Shown here one piece after another: positions 1 through 10,739 of a DNA stretch of 64,000 nucleotides (position 1 is its first letter; every line of letters begins with the position of its first letter). The position numbers and the translations under genes were made by a program. The notes below the pieces were generated by a model. That model saw nothing but the letters and a program-made list of their open reading frames with translations. It had not been told where the DNA came from and did not search any database. Source of the DNA: Diplonema japonicum (lineage: Eukaryota > Euglenozoa > Diplonemea > Diplonemida > Diplonemidae). The stretch covers positions 558,001 through 622,000 of the forward strand of contig OZ025648.1 of the NCBI GenBank assembly GCA_964019335.1, given 5' to 3'.

Positions 1-3000
1 TTGAAGGTGCGAAAGTGCCGCGTGGCGCCATATTGTGCGCAGCGACTGCTGGCAAAGCAGCTGCAACTGATGCTTCTCGATATTCAACGTATTCTGCACC
101 AGCCACAAGATAATTTCCATTTGAGGTGACACAGCTACTTCATTCTTTACAGACTTGCTGACCATTGCCGCTACAGACGGCGGCACCAGGAGCTGGATGC
201 ATTGTCCTTTCCCAATGCCACGCATTCTGAAGGCACCCTGTGCAGCGTCCCTGAAGACCATGTCCTTGCTCAGCGTCATAGCGGCTATGCACGACAGCGG
301 TTGCTTGATGTCCATCCCCGTGGTGTGGATGTGGTCATAGAAGGTGAAACGTTCCTCGGGAGCGAGACCACACTGCTGAAGGGTCATGCTGTGCATGCCC
401 TGCCTGATGAGCACCATCCTGACACCGTCCTTCGTCATGTAGACGACACCCCGGAAGGAGGGAAGGCCGTATTCGAGAAGCCAACGGGCGACTTCGTAGT
501 TTGTCATGCCTGTGATGAGGGCCCCCGTGTCAATTAGCGTTGTTGCATCTGAGGTTGCGATGGAGGTGAGAAGGGACTTCGGGTCCCAGCCTTCTTCGAG
601 GCGTGTGACGCTGAGCACATTGGGGTCTGTCAGCACGTCGAACACCTTACCGTCATCGCCAGACGCGTAGACGCACTTCCCCATCGACCTGGGGAGGAGG
701 TCGTTGGGTGTACCACTGAAACCCAGACGCACAGCAGCCAAAGGCTTGCCGGCCAGCTCCTGAGCAGAGGCTGTCAGCTGCTGTGGCGACTTGTCAAGCA
801 CCTCGGGGAACACCACTTGCGTCAAGAAGTACTTGATCGCATTCTGCGATTTCTCAAGCACACCGAACATAAAGGTCATCTGTTCTGTGTCCATCAAGTC
901 CAGCACCTCCAACGGCCAGATGCTGGCCTTCATTTCAGCCTCGTCGTCCGCAGCAGGGTCGTACTCGTCTTCCGTTGTCTTGATAAAGCTCTCTGGTGGT
1001 GCGCAGGTGTCCTTCTTGCCGAACAGGAAGGAACTGTCCCAGGAGTAGCCACGCACACGCCCGCCTTCTGCCTTGATCCACGAGACGTACAATTGGCAGT
1101 GCTTGCGCTGGTGGTGCGGGCGGCCGCTCTCTTCCTTCATTTCCGCCTTCATGAACTTGATGAGATCGACGAAGTTGTCATAGCGTAGCCCTGCCAGCTT
1201 GTACGAGACACACGAGAACCCTATCACCACGTCAGGGTCTTGGAACTCGCTGCTGTCAGCGGGCGTGTCTTTCCCCACGAAAGGTATGGCAAGGAGACGC
1301 CTTGTCTTAGGCATGTGAGGGTCACGAGCAAGGTACTTGTTGAGCTCCTCAGTACCGAGGACACCGTAGGACACACGGTGCACACGAGAGAGGATATGCG
1401 GGAGGAGTGTCTGGCCCCACAACCTGCAGAGGTTGAGGAGCTTGAGATCGCTGTCACGGCAGGACCTGCGGATAGCCTCAGCAACACTGGGGATGAGGGA
1501 CGTGGTAGGTGACGTGAGATAAGTCATGATGTGCTCATTAGGCAGGTCGCAGCACGCACCGTGGTGTCGTATCCAGATGAGCATCCACTTAGAAATGGGT
1601 TGCAGCAGCCAATAGGTGTAGTACTGCTTCGAGACAAGCGCAATGTGTGGGATGTCCTGAATGGCATGGTTCTGGACTCCTTCACGTATCTTCTGGTTTA
1701 GCTCTTCAATTGCCACTCTCGCCTCTTTCACATCGTCGAACATGCCCGCCTCACCTGAGTAGAACACGTCCAGCAGCTGCCATGGCAAGTTCCACCGCAT
1801 CCCTGTGTCGCTCAAGTCCAGTGGCTTTTTCTCCCCTAGCGGCCAGTTCAGCTCACTCTTCAAGGGGTGCAGCAACAAATCGATTTCGTCCATCAAGATA
1901 ACGCCCTTCTGGAAGCACTGCAGCACATCCTTCACGATAGTGATCTCCTCATTGATCACTACTTTGTCCTGCTTCGTCAGAGTCTTTGATTTCGATTTCC
2001 CGAATGCGTTCTTGATCTTTCTGAAGACCTTTTTCTGGGCTTCGTCCTCGGCCTTCGCCTGCAACCTGTTCACATCAAGCATGTCAGTAAGCTCAATCAT
2101 CTTGAGAAGCAAAGCCTTGATGGATGAGGGCGCCACCACGATAATGGATCGGCGTTTGATGGCAGATGTAATCTTACGCTTCAGCTCAGGGGTGGTCTTT
2201 GTAAACCTGTCGAAGACGATGTGCAGCACAGCTCGCTGCAGCAATGGGCTGCTGAACTTTTCCCTCAGAATTGCTTTCGAGAAGTCAACCAGTGAACGTG
2301 GCATGCACGCTGTAACCAGCCTGTTCCCATTAGCCATCATCAATGTCAGCAGCGGTGACACCACAGTGGTTTTCCCTTGTCCCATGATCATCTGATGGCA
2401 CAGAGAATTGCCACTCATCGCAGAGTCCTGGAATTTCGCCAGCAACTCCACCTGCCCCTTGCGGAGAAGAACACCAAACAGGAACTCGAAACACAGCAAA
2501 CGGGGATCGAAGGTCACAACGCCCTCTCCCATAGGCGCGGTGTAGTGACGCTCTGCTGACACGCTGCCCGCCAGCACCGACGCCTTAAGGTTGACACCAA
2601 CAGTGTCCGGCTTGTCGTGTTTGAGCTGTTTTTCAAGAGCGTCAAGCTCCATTAGACACCGCACCACTTGGTTGATACGTGAGGCATACGCCATCCAGCA
2701 TGTCACGCTCTGCCACATGTTCGGCAGGTCCAGGTCGTGGCTGATGCCCATCAGGGTAGCGTCGCTCACGTTAGAACACAATCCCTTCGCCAGGTCGATG
2801 ATGGTGATTTGGATTTCTGTACCCCCAAATCTCGCGAGCCATGAGCCCGAGTCGTCTTTGTTGACAGCGCCCACTGCACGCTCCTTCATCGCCTGGAGCT
2901 CTGCCAGGTCGGCTTGCTTCGTTGCAAGGAGTGACTTCCTCAAAGAGGCACGCAAGCCAGGGCCCAGGTCCTTCGTCATCGGTTCCTTCTTACCTGCAAG

Positions 3001-6000
3001 CATCCCCTCATAGTACTCCAGGTCCTGGATAAGCCTCATTTTCACATGCTCCACGCATGATTCCGATGGCAACCTGTCCAGTGCTTGATGCAGGTCCGCC
3101 AGCCTCCCTGCCGACAAGCACGGTACAGGTGCTTCGCGCACTGTCTTCGACGCAACAACAGACAACGGCTGGTGCATGGGGATACCCTTGTTCAGCTTGT
3201 GGGGTCTGCTGGGGCAGGCTGCGTCGTTGAACAGGGGTGTTGCAAGCCACTTCTTGTCCTCTGAATTGGGAATAGGGATCGTGGGTGGCGGCTGGAAGGC
3301 CTTCGGCAAGTTGGTTCTCCCAAACACTATGCAGTCCTTCATCTCGCGCAGCCTGCTCATCACGTCGTCGATGAGACGCGCGGTAGCAGATGTGGTACGG
3401 AATAGGCCTGCGACCATGGCCTTTGCTCTGCCCTCGCCCTCCCTCCTCCCCTCGTCGTAAACGGGCACGGTGGAGATGATAGTTGGGTTCAGGTCCAGAA
3501 CACGCAAGATGGAGATTAGAGCTCCTTGCTTGTTTGCATTTGGCAGCAACCGCACAAGAATACCACCCACGTCAGCAGCTGTATCCCCAGCACAGATGGG
3601 GAGGCTGATAGTTCCCGTAAATATTTCGTAGACGAGGACGAAAGGGAGCCCCGAAGAGTCTGGTGCACCAATGATGGTGTCGAGCTGCTGGAGGGCGGTC
3701 ATGCCTTGGAGCTTTCTCTCCTTAGGGCGGCTGTAGTTAAGACCTGAAAAGACGGGCTTAACTAATGAAGTGCAAGAATCGTCTGTGATGCTGTCGTAAG
3801 TGTCTTTTTGAGACCAGTTATCCGTGTACGAGAGGGGGCAATCACTTCCTGCCCCGCGGAGGGTTTTCAGCCTGTTGGAAAGGGCGTTGGAGTCGGGCTC
3901 GCCGCACAAGTCAAACAGCTCCATCTCGCTAGCAATAGAGAGTGCGCTCGATGCTGACACATCGGCCCTTCTTGTCACGTACTTCCTAAGTTCATCGCCA
4001 ACATGCCATGGGCACTTCATTGCATCGCCGAAAGGCAGCATCAGCAACGACAGCCTCAGCCTCGCTGCTACAGCATCGACATGGTTGGCCTGCAGTAACG
4101 CCAACGCCACCCTCCCCCACAGCTGCTTCTCTTCGGAGTCACTTGCATCTGCTAAACCAGCAGCAGTAATGCTCAGATCCTTGTACTTCTGAATCTGCGA
4201 TTGGCAAAGAAACAAATACAGCGCTGACGCGAGGGTGGGTGTGAAGATAAACTCGCCTGAAGTGTGTACAGGGTACAAGTAATGGCAACTCCCGCTTTCG
4301 CTAAGCGCTGCCGTCCACACTGTCTCACCCCTCCTGAAGACCAGTTGCGTTGAAGGCAGGCTAGTGACCCATGTCTGCGGCTCGTCTTCCACCTCAACGG
4401 CCTGCGGCTGGTCAGGTTCACCAGCGAACAGCGACGTTACAACAGACTTGTCCGGTTTAGGGATCTCAGGCTTGGGAAGCTTCTTCAGTTTCGCCATGAA
4501 GGACTCGGGATTTTTGTCGAAAGAAGCCAACCTCTGTGCCACCGCTGTGGGAGGGAGGTCGTCGACGAGTGACTTGAAGGCCACGTAGTGTGCCTCCTTT
4601 ATGGTTGGGTTGTTTAACGTCAGCTTAGGGAGGCCTTTGAGCATGTGCTGTATCAAGTCCTCGCGGTGCGAGTCGGTTACAGCCACAGCCTCGCCCTCCA
4701 TCTCGTCAAGCATGGCGGCTACCTCGAGGCCATCTGCGTGTGCTGGCGACACAGCAGGAGACCCGTTCCCTGGAGACGGCACGTCGCCAAATTGGTTTCT
4801 GAGCTTCTTTTTGGATTTCTTTCCCACACATTCGTGGCACTTGAACCCGCTCTTACGCACCTGCCCGCTTCGATCGGACCTACCACACACGATGCAGATC
4901 TCGTTCAACCTGCCTGCCTCCTCGTGGCGGCGTCTCCTGTCCGAAGGCTTCAGGTCCATAGGCAGGCAGTCGAACTCTGCTCCGTTCTCGAACTTGATGG
5001 AGAAAGTCCCCGGCACTGCGCCCTGCCCACTGACCACACCCTCCAGCCCGCTAGCGACAGCTGTGCTGCCATCACTGAACTTGATGGAGCGTGCAGAGAT
5101 GATGTGAGCGCCCACTGCAGTCACGTGCGCGGTGTGCGTGTCGGCCCTCATGGGCTCAGCGATTGCAGACGCCAAGATGAACACCTCTGCCGTGACGGGG
5201 TTGCGTAGGATGACGCAGCCGCCGCCAAACTGTTCGATGAGAGCAGCTTCGGTCTGCAACCCGTCCATCTCAAGAACCAGTCCTGCGTGTTGCTCGCATA
5301 GTAAGTCTTCGCCGCTCCTCTTGAAGGACAAGCGCAGCCTGGGCAATTCAAGCTCCTGCAGGGTGCCCTCCTCATCGCACCAAGCAAGCATGTGCGACAC
5401 GTTCTCGATCCTCACCAGAAGCTTAGTCAGCTCAACACTCGACTCTCCTAACAAGTTAATTAAAACAAGTTGCTTCGCAGGATCGGCGTCAGGCTTGCCA
5501 TCTGCGTTTAGCTGCTGCTTTGTTACCTTTGCCGTCGTTGCCTTCTTTGTCTTCAGAAGCTCAATGTTAAGTCTCGACTTTACCGACACTGTCGCGTCGC
5601 GCAATTCGCCTGTCAAGGAGTCGTCTTCGTTCTGCCAGAACATGTACCTGTCTAGAATGATGTCGGGCACAAGGCCAAGGAGGAGCCGTGTGGGCACGAA
5701 CATCTGTGCGCCGATCTCTTTGTTAATAGTGCGGTTGATGATGAGGGAGGGCAAAGGTGGCTCGACATAAGAAGCAGTACCACACTGCAGCAACCACTCA
5801 TCGCCTGCTTTCCAGACACGCTGCTCCATGTCGGAGTTCGTGGTGGAGGTCCCCACGTGCGGGGAGTGCAGGGACCACGCAGCGTCAGACGAGAACCTCT
5901 GCCGCCTGTAGAACCTCCGCCCGTGTTCCACAATGTCGTAAATGTGCACCACAGGCGGGTCATGGTACACAATCACCTCCTTCACTTGCAGGGGGCCGTC

Positions 6001-9000
6001 CTTTTGTCCCCTTGCTCGATACACACCGCTCAGCACCACACTCATGTTATCACCGAAAGAAGCAGATGGTAAATACAACACCATTTCCTGCAGCACAGGT
6101 ATATTCGCACGCACAGGCTCTAAAACTTCGCTCAGCCATTTCTCCGCCAATCCCAGTGACCCAGGCTTGTACAACCGCCCCCTGTCGTGCCCTGGTGTTC
6201 TGTCATCAGGATCCCACAACAACAGATCATGCCGCCTGCCCAACATGCGCAGCCAGTGCCTCCGAGACCTGACTGAAACGTCAGCGCAGTGCACATCACC
6301 GATGTCCGTGAACACCTCTTCGAAGTCCCTATTTGCACTGAAGTGGTCTGGCACAAGCTTCAGCTCTTGTTTTCTAAGGGAGAACTCACCCAGGTTCATG
6401 TTAATCATGATCGAGTTGGGCCCTTCGGAGGTGCGCAGCAGCCAGTCACGGTACGACTCAGACGGCTGGGGTGCAAGCATAGCTTCGGATATGACGTGGC
6501 TGTCCGGGACAAGGGTGCCAGGGAGGTTGCTGGGTTCCATCCATTTTCTCTTCGGCTGCTCTTGCACGCCTGGGTTTGATTTGAAGATGTCGCCCGTCAT
6601 TGTCGCCACGCGTGCCACAGCCTCGGGTACACTGCCATCGTCGTTTTCTTTTATCCACTTCCACATAGGCCTGCGGTGCTTCTCGAAGGTGTCGAACATT
6701 TCGAGCTCGGTGATGCCCAACGCACTCAGCGCCCCTTCCCTTTGAAAGCTCGAAAGGAAGGCTTGTGCCGAGAACATGGTGGCGACGGATTTGAAGCAGT
6801 AGTCCTTCTCTCTAGCGTTCCTGAAGAGCAAGGCGAGGTGTGCGTAGATGTTGCACGAGGCTTTGATGTCCTTGGCTTGGATGGACTTGCGGCACCACCT
6901 GCTGAGAGCTCTGAAGACAGGACCTGTTAGCTGCTCTGTGATGTGTACTTCGGCTGCCAATAATATTTTGTAGTTCTCTGAGATGGCGCTTGAAAGCAAC
7001 CCGCGCACCCCTGACTTGAGGATGCTCGCCGCACTAGCATCGTTGGTCCCCACTGCCTCGACGTGCCTGCAGATGTAGCTGATGTATCCCAAGACACGTG
7101 AAGCCAGCTTCGTGATATACAAGAAGAGCATAGCGGAGGGAGAGTTGTACCGTCCGGTGTCCTTCTCCAGTGCGTATGCCAGCATGACGGTCACCGCCTT
7201 AACAACTACGTCGGGTGAAGTGTGGAGCTCGTTGTTCAGCAGCCCAACAGGCGTCGAGAGGTGTGCACGTGTCTCTGCAGGGATGTACTCTGGGCAGATT
7301 TTCTGCACCTCTGCCTGAAAGGCGCCTGCTTCAAACAAAGCCGCGTCTAGCACACCCTGCACATTACCGTCGTTGAGGGCATGGATCCTGTCCCTGTCCG
7401 ACAGGAATGCCAGCAGCAAAGGGATTCTAATGTACGGCGCGGTGAGGATGGTCAGGAGCAGCTCGCTGTCCTGTTTCCTCAGCGAATAGTCGAAGTCGGG
7501 CAGCTTCTCGCTTGGAATGAACAGCACATCCTCCTCTGTCTCGACAGGAGCACCCGCCAGCACACTGGGGTCCGCGTTCGAAGCGTTCCTCAACGTGCTC
7601 TTCTTGCTGATGCCGAGCTTCTGCTTGAAACCTTTGAAGAGACCGCCCTTCTCATGGTATCTGGTGACAGTCTCGTTCAACTCCTTCCCTTGGAACCCCA
7701 CTACCATCACCTTCGCTGGTGTGGCTTCCATCATATTGAAGGTGAGATAAGTGTCTGTGACTGTCCACGGTGACGCTTCGGGGAGGGCCTCCAAGGTAGG
7801 CGACATCAGCATGCGCATAAGGAACACGGTGTCCCGCAGGATTTTGTACTCCGGACAGGAGCTCATAACGGTGGGATCTTCCCCCGTGAGTAGTGGAGTC
7901 AGCTCCTTGGGTGTGTCCTCCCTGTAGGCGTCGCCCGTCACACACGACAGCTGCAGCAGAAACTTGGCGTCGCCAGTGCCCAGACCAGGCCCCTCATCAT
8001 ATGCGAAGATCACATGATCGGGCAGCAGCGTCTTCCTCTGCTGGATGAAGTAGTCAAGAACAATAGTGCGCAGGGACATCACCTCCGGGCAGCAAATAAG
8101 GAGTGAGTCTGTCTGGTTAATGAGCTCTGTCATGTCAACCCCGTAGGCGGTGACTGGGCCCTTGCACGCTGCACTGTAATGCTGAGTAAAGACAGACAAG
8201 TTGTTCATAACAGGCATGCGGCACAGCGCATCGATCACGCTCACACAGCTGGCAGTGACTATGATTCTAGCACCGTCAATTTCCCTGCTGTTCCGCAGTG
8301 CGCATGAAGAAGCAACAAAGTGCCTCGTGAGCAGCTCGAACAACCTGAGCAACTCTTGCTGCGCTTCGTACTTGATGGGGCGAGTGTAGAAGCACCTGGT
8401 GTCCTTGTACTCGTGCCCTCTGTGGAGGGGCAGGGGGACCACCCTACACATGAAGTGCGTCACAAGGGAGACCTTCACACTCACTGCGTGCGGCATGTCT
8501 TCCTGCTGGTTGTCAAGAAGCGTGAGTGCATCCACCACCTTCTTGAGACACACAATGAGATCGCTGTAGTCATCGACGATCTCTGGCAGCGTGGCCAGCG
8601 CTATGGGGAGTACTATGCGCGGGTGCACAGGAGAACCTGCCAGGTGGTCCGTCGACTCAGACCTGTCAAAACGATCCCAGTGGGGAAACCACCGCCCGAG
8701 AGACTTCGTTGACGTGACAGGCTTCGGGATGGGCTCAGCAATGCTCGCACAGATGCTCTTAGAAGCAGGCGACAGGGACTCGACACGGCTCAAAGCACGC
8801 TCGATCATGCTGCGGAGCTGGTCCTGTGCCTCGCTACTGCTCTGGATCTCACTTGCGGTAATTGCAATATCTTTTAAAGCCATCTTCAAGGCAGCGATCT
8901 CATTCACGGTAACACGCCTGCCGCCCATCGACACTTCGCCCAGCGCCCTCTCCACCATGCCGCACCGCACACCTACCTCCGCACCCCACGCAGCTTCTTG

Positions 9001-9768
9001 TTTGCTGGCACCACAACACTTCAACCCGTACCGTAGCGCAGTCAAAATGAGCTGTGAGAAGCTGTTGTCACCCATGGGCGGGACACGCTGGAACCAGGCA
9101 CCGCTGTCGTTGCTTGGGATGCACTTAGGTGGGAGCCGTGTGAGGTATGGCAGAAGGGTTTCATATAGGACAGTGGGTGAATTGGTCTTGCTAGGGTAGA
9201 CCCAGAGGCGCAGGACGAGGTACCAGAAGACGCCGTTAGTGAGCCGTGTGAAGGGGATGTCGCTGTAAATGAGGGGCATCCTGCGAAGCATTTCGGACAC
9301 AGCAGGCGGGGTGGGCGAGGGCAGCACAGGGTGGTACCCCACACCGGATCCCAGGTTGCAGACACCAAGTGTGAATGTATCTGTCTTGTTCTTGTGCACC
9401 ACTAGCAGCATGAAGGTGCACATCGACGAGGAGGCGGACAGCTTCCACCCGCACGGGATGATGGTGACCTTGCCTGTGGGGCTGGTCGCAAGCCGGTCGA
9501 TAATGCAGCACACGTAACTATACATCTCAGCGCGGTTAGCCGCCTTGTAGCCTTGGGGCTGCGGCATCTTCTTCACGAGTTCCAAGCAGTCCTTCAGCGC
9601 ACGGCCCATCTCGTAGACACCAGTCACGCCCGTGACATCGCTGATGCTGTCGGAGATGTTCTGGAGGGACGCCGTGAACGCCTGCAAGGTGTCACCTTCG
9701 TCAGCGTTGTCGACCTTTTCAAGGCTGCGTGTGAAGAGGCCACACGGCAGGTTGTGAACGTTAGTCAT
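1..9768 (-). CDS. Giant DUF3638/DUF3645 family protein, C-terminus off window
   Basis: An uninterrupted reading frame of 3256 codons runs from ATG at 9768 to the left edge without a stop. It is recognised by the DUF3638 core: a Walker-A-like MGQGKTTVVSPLL near residue 2462, and a DEIDLLLHP (Walker-B-like) near residue 2627. A helicase-like GFSGTPNDLLP near residue 3016 belongs to the DUF3645 part. Family members are 3000-4000 aa proteins of fungi, oomycetes and other protists; some databases link them to ubiquitin hydrolases, but the function is not established. A four-Cys zinc ribbon (CIVCGRS ... KCHECVG, near residue 1620) and a basic KKSKKKL stretch lie in the middle. A run of more than 20 C lies just upstream of the ATG on the coding strand, so an upstream exon cannot be excluded. 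Codon use matches neighbouring genes. Confidence 0.85.
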   Translation of the reverse strand, partial: MTNVHNLPCGLFTRSLEKVDNADEGDTLQAFTASLQNISDSISDVTGVTGVYEMGRALKDCLELVKKMPQPQGYKAANRAEMYSYVCCIIDRLATSPTGKVTIIPCGWKLSASSSMCTFMLLVVHKNKTDTFTLGVCNLGSGVGYHPVLPSPTPPAVSEMLRRMPLIYSDIPFTRLTNGVFWYLVLRLWVYPSKTNSPTVLYETLLPYLTRLPPKCIPSNDSGAWFQRVPPMGDNSFSQLILTALRYGLKCCGASKQEAAWGAEVGVRCGMVERALGEVSMGGRRVTVNEIAALKMALKDIAITASEIQSSSEAQDQLRSMIERALSRVESLSPASKSICASIAEPIPKPVTSTKSLGRWFPHWDRFDRSESTDHLAGSPVHPRIVLPIALATLPEIVDDYSDLIVCLKKVVDALTLLDNQQEDMPHAVSVKVSLVTHFMCRVVPLPLHRGHEYKDTRCFYTRPIKYEAQQELLRLFELLTRHFVASSCALRNSREIDGARIIVTASCVSVIDALCRMPVMNNLSVFTQHYSAACKGPVTAYGVDMTELINQTDSLLICCPEVMSLRTIVLDYFIQQRKTLLPDHVIFAYDEGPGLGTGDAKFLLQLSCVTGDAYREDTPKELTPLLTGEDPTVMSSCPEYKILRDTVFLMRMLMSPTLEALPEASPWTVTDTYLTFNMMEATPAKVMVVGFQGKELNETVTRYHEKGGLFKGFKQKLGISKKSTLRNASNADPSVLAGAPVETEEDVLFIPSEKLPDFDYSLRKQDSELLLTILTAPYIRIPLLLAFLSDRDRIHALNDGNVQGVLDAALFEAGAFQAEVQKICPEYIPAETRAHLSTPVGLLNNELHTSPDVVVKAVTVMLAYALEKDTGRYNSPSAMLFLYITKLASRVLGYISYICRHVEAVGTNDASAASILKSGVRGLLSSAISENYKILLAAEVHITEQLTGPVFRALSRWCRKSIQAKDIKASCNIYAHLALLFRNAREKDYCFKSVATMFSAQAFLSSFQREGALSALGITELEMFDTFEKHRRPMWKWIKENDDGSVPEAVARVATMTGDIFKSNPGVQEQPKRKWMEPSNLPGTLVPDSHVISEAMLAPQPSESYRDWLLRTSEGPNSIMINMNLGEFSLRKQELKLVPDHFSANRDFEEVFTDIGDVHCADVSVRSRRHWLRMLGRRHDLLLWDPDDRTPGHDRGRLYKPGSLGLAEKWLSEVLEPVRANIPVLQEMVLYLPSASFGDNMSVVLSGVYRARGQKDGPLQVKEVIVYHDPPVVHIYDIVEHGRRFYRRQRFSSDAAWSLHSPHVGTSTTNSDMEQRVWKAGDEWLLQCGTASYVEPPLPSLIINRTINKEIGAQMFVPTRLLLGLVPDIILDRYMFWQNEDDSLTGELRDATVSVKSRLNIELLKTKKATTAKVTKQQLNADGKPDADPAKQLVLINLLGESSVELTKLLVRIENVSHMLAWCDEEGTLQELELPRLRLSFKRSGEDLLCEQHAGLVLEMDGLQTEAALIEQFGGGCVILRNPVTAEVFILASAIAEPMRADTHTAHVTAVGAHIISARSIKFSDGSTAVASGLEGVVSGQGAVPGTFSIKFENGAEFDCLPMDLKPSDRRRRHEEAGRLNEICIVCGRSDRSGQVRKSGFKCHECVGKKSKKKLRNQFGDVPSPGNGSPAVSPAHADGLEVAAMLDEMEGEAVAVTDSHREDLIQHMLKGLPKLTLNNPTIKEAHYVAFKSLVDDLPPTAVAQRLASFDKNPESFMAKLKKLPKPEIPKPDKSVVTSLFAGEPDQPQAVEVEDEPQTWVTSLPSTQLVFRRGETVWTAALSESGSCHYLYPVHTSGEFIFTPTLASALYLFLCQSQIQKYKDLSITAAGLADASDSEEKQLWGRVALALLQANHVDAVAARLRLSLLMLPFGDAMKCPWHVGDELRKYVTRRADVSASSALSIASEMELFDLCGEPDSNALSNRLKTLRGAGSDCPLSYTDNWSQKDTYDSITDDSCTSLVKPVFSGLNYSRPKERKLQGMTALQQLDTIIGAPDSSGLPFVLVYEIFTGTISLPICAGDTAADVGGILVRLLPNANKQGALISILRVLDLNPTIISTVPVYDEGRREGEGRAKAMVAGLFRTTSATARLIDDVMSRLREMKDCIVFGRTNLPKAFQPPPTIPIPNSEDKKWLATPLFNDAACPSRPHKLNKGIPMHQPLSVVASKTVREAPVPCLSAGRLADLHQALDRLPSESCVEHVKMRLIQDLEYYEGMLAGKKEPMTKDLGPGLRASLRKSLLATKQADLAELQAMKERAVGAVNKDDSGSWLARFGGTEIQITIIDLAKGLCSNVSDATLMGISHDLDLPNMWQSVTCWMAYASRINQVVRCLMELDALEKQLKHDKPDTVGVNLKASVLAGSVSAERHYTAPMGEGVVTFDPRLLCFEFLFGVLLRKGQVELLAKFQDSAMSGNSLCHQMIMGQGKTTVVSPLLTLMMANGNRLVTACMPRSLVDFSKAILREKFSSPLLQRAVLHIVFDRFTKTTPELKRKITSAIKRRSIIVVAPSSIKALLLKMIELTDMLDVNRLQAKAEDEAQKKVFRKIKNAFGKSKSKTLTKQDKVVINEEITIVKDVLQCFQKGVILMDEIDLLLHPLKSELNWPLGEKKPLDLSDTGMRWNLPWQLLDVFYSGEAGMFDDVKEARVAIEELNQKIREGVQNHAIQDIPHIALVSKQYYTYWLLQPISKWMLIWIRHHGACCDLPNEHIMTYLTSPTTSLIPSVAEAIRRSCRDSDLKLLNLCRLWGQTLLPHILSRVHRVSYGVLGTEELNKYLARDPHMPKTRRLLAIPFVGKDTPADSSEFQDPDVVIGFSCVSYKLAGLRYDNFVDLIKFMKAEMKEESGRPHHQRKHCQLYVSWIKAEGGRVRGYSWDSSFLFGKKDTCAPPESFIKTTEDEYDPAADDEAEMKASIWPLEVLDLMDTEQMTFMFGVLEKSQNAIKYFLTQVVFPEVLDKSPQQLTASAQELAGKPLAAVRLGFSGTPNDLLPRSMGKCVYASGDDGKVFDVLTDPNVLSVTRLEEGWDPKSLLTSIATSDATTLIDTGALITGMTNYEVARWLLEYGLPSFRGVVYMTKDGVRMVLIRQGMHSMTLQQCGLAPEERFTFYDHIHTTGMDIKQPLSCIAAMTLSKDMVFRDAAQGAFRMRGIGKGQCIQLLVPPSVAAMVSKSVKNEVAVSPQMEIILWLVQNTLNIEKHQLQLLCQQSLRTIWRHAALSHLQ

Positions 9769-9950
9769 ATAGAACAGAGTGGGGGGGGGGGGGGGGGGGG
9801 GGGTGTCCTACTGGGTGCATCATGCAACAATAACGACAAAAAAGAAAAAAAATCACGATACTATGCGAGATGAAAACCAATGAGATAAGGAAAAACTTTT
9901 GGAAGGGGGTAGAAAAAAACAAAAAAAAGGGGGGGGGACCTTCCTTCTCC

Positions 9951-10385
9951 TCAGGTCGCTGCAACAAGCATACCCCGCCGACGTTTTGGTGGAGGGGTGA
10001 GCCTTCGGGTCTCCGCAGTGAGGGCAGCAACAGTCGCACCTGCGACAGCTAATGCAAGGATTGGGCCTTCCTCTGGCCCGGTGAAGACTTCGCCCTTTGG
10101 ATACGAAACACTTATGCCGTACAAGGTTTCGAGTGCCAAGTTGATATCCTGCCCAGTGAGCACCACCTCTTCCCGTCTGTCCTTTGCCCTGTGCTGTGCA
10201 AGCCTGCACGCTAGGTCTGCCACCTTGTGCATGAACAGAGATGCATCAGACTCGATGACCTGCATGGCTGTGGTCGATAGCTGAGCGTGCGCTACACCAT
10301 GTGCCTTCGCTGCCTCCCCTTCGCTTATGTTTTGGATTAGTCTTGAAAGGGTAATGGGGTTTACTAAGCTTTCAGTGCTGCTCAT
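9951..10385 (-). CDS. Histone-fold protein, TAF6/NF-Y-like
   Basis: 144 aa from the ATG at 10385, which sits directly behind an A-run; an in-frame ATG at 10436 would add only a basic low-complexity leader. Residues about 8-90 fit a histone fold: a helix with ASLFMHKVADLACRLAQHR followed by VVLTGQDINLALETLYGI, the 'LT..DI..AL' segment typical of TAF and NF-Y histone folds, with LYGI as in TAF6. The C-terminal 50 residues are Ala-rich, then basic (PPPKRRR). A role in a transcription-factor or chromatin histone-fold pair is likely, but the exact partner is not decidable. It lacks the long C-terminal HEAT region of full TAF6, so it may be another histone-fold subunit. Confidence 0.6.
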   Translation of the reverse strand: MSSTESLVNPITLSRLIQNISEGEAAKAHGVAHAQLSTTAMQVIESDASLFMHKVADLACRLAQHRAKDRREEVVLTGQDINLALETLYGISVSYPKGEVFTGPEEGPILALAVAGATVAALTAETRRLTPPPKRRRGMLVAAT

Positions 10386-10487
10386 TTTTTTCCCTTTCTT
10401 TTTTCTTCCCCCCCCCCTGTGTCTGAGAGAGAACATTAGAAGGGAAGAGAGAAAGAAGAAAAGAAAAAAAAAAGAGAATAAGTGTTA

Positions 10488-10739
10488 TCACACTGTGTCT
10501 TTGTTCTGTTCTCGTTCAGCTCTTGCGTTTGACATTACTATTAGGGCCGCCTGCGCCCTTTGCAGTTTCACGGCAAATTCTGCGTCGTTGGAAATTTCTC
10601 TCGATTTTCTAAACTCTCTTCTGATCTCGTCGCACACAAAGATCCTCGCGGTTGATGTAGGGATCACCTCTGAAGAGGAGGCCAACCTTATCATGGTCTT
10701 ATAAAGCATTTTCGCAGAGGTGATAGGAGGGTGCTCCAT
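10488..10739 (-). CDS. LYR-motif (Complex1_LYR) small protein
   Basis: 83 aa, one exon. The segment MLYKTMIRLA matches the LYR signature with K in place of R. The following EIRREFRKSREISND and an Ala/Leu-rich helix give the three-helix LYRM pattern. LYRM proteins are small mitochondrial factors that bind acyl-carrier protein and help assemble Fe-S clusters or respiratory complexes. Which LYRM member this is cannot be told. No separate targeting peptide is obvious. The gene lies 102 nt upstream of the histone-fold gene in the same orientation. Confidence 0.6.
   Translation of the reverse strand: MEHPPITSAKMLYKTMIRLASSSEVIPTSTARIFVCDEIRREFRKSREISNDAEFAVKLQRAQAALIVMSNARAEREQNKDTV

Noticed and set aside
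4645-6745. Plus-strand open frames opposite the giant gene
   Set aside because: Antisense shadows of a continuous, motif-bearing minus-strand frame; no domain on the plus strand.
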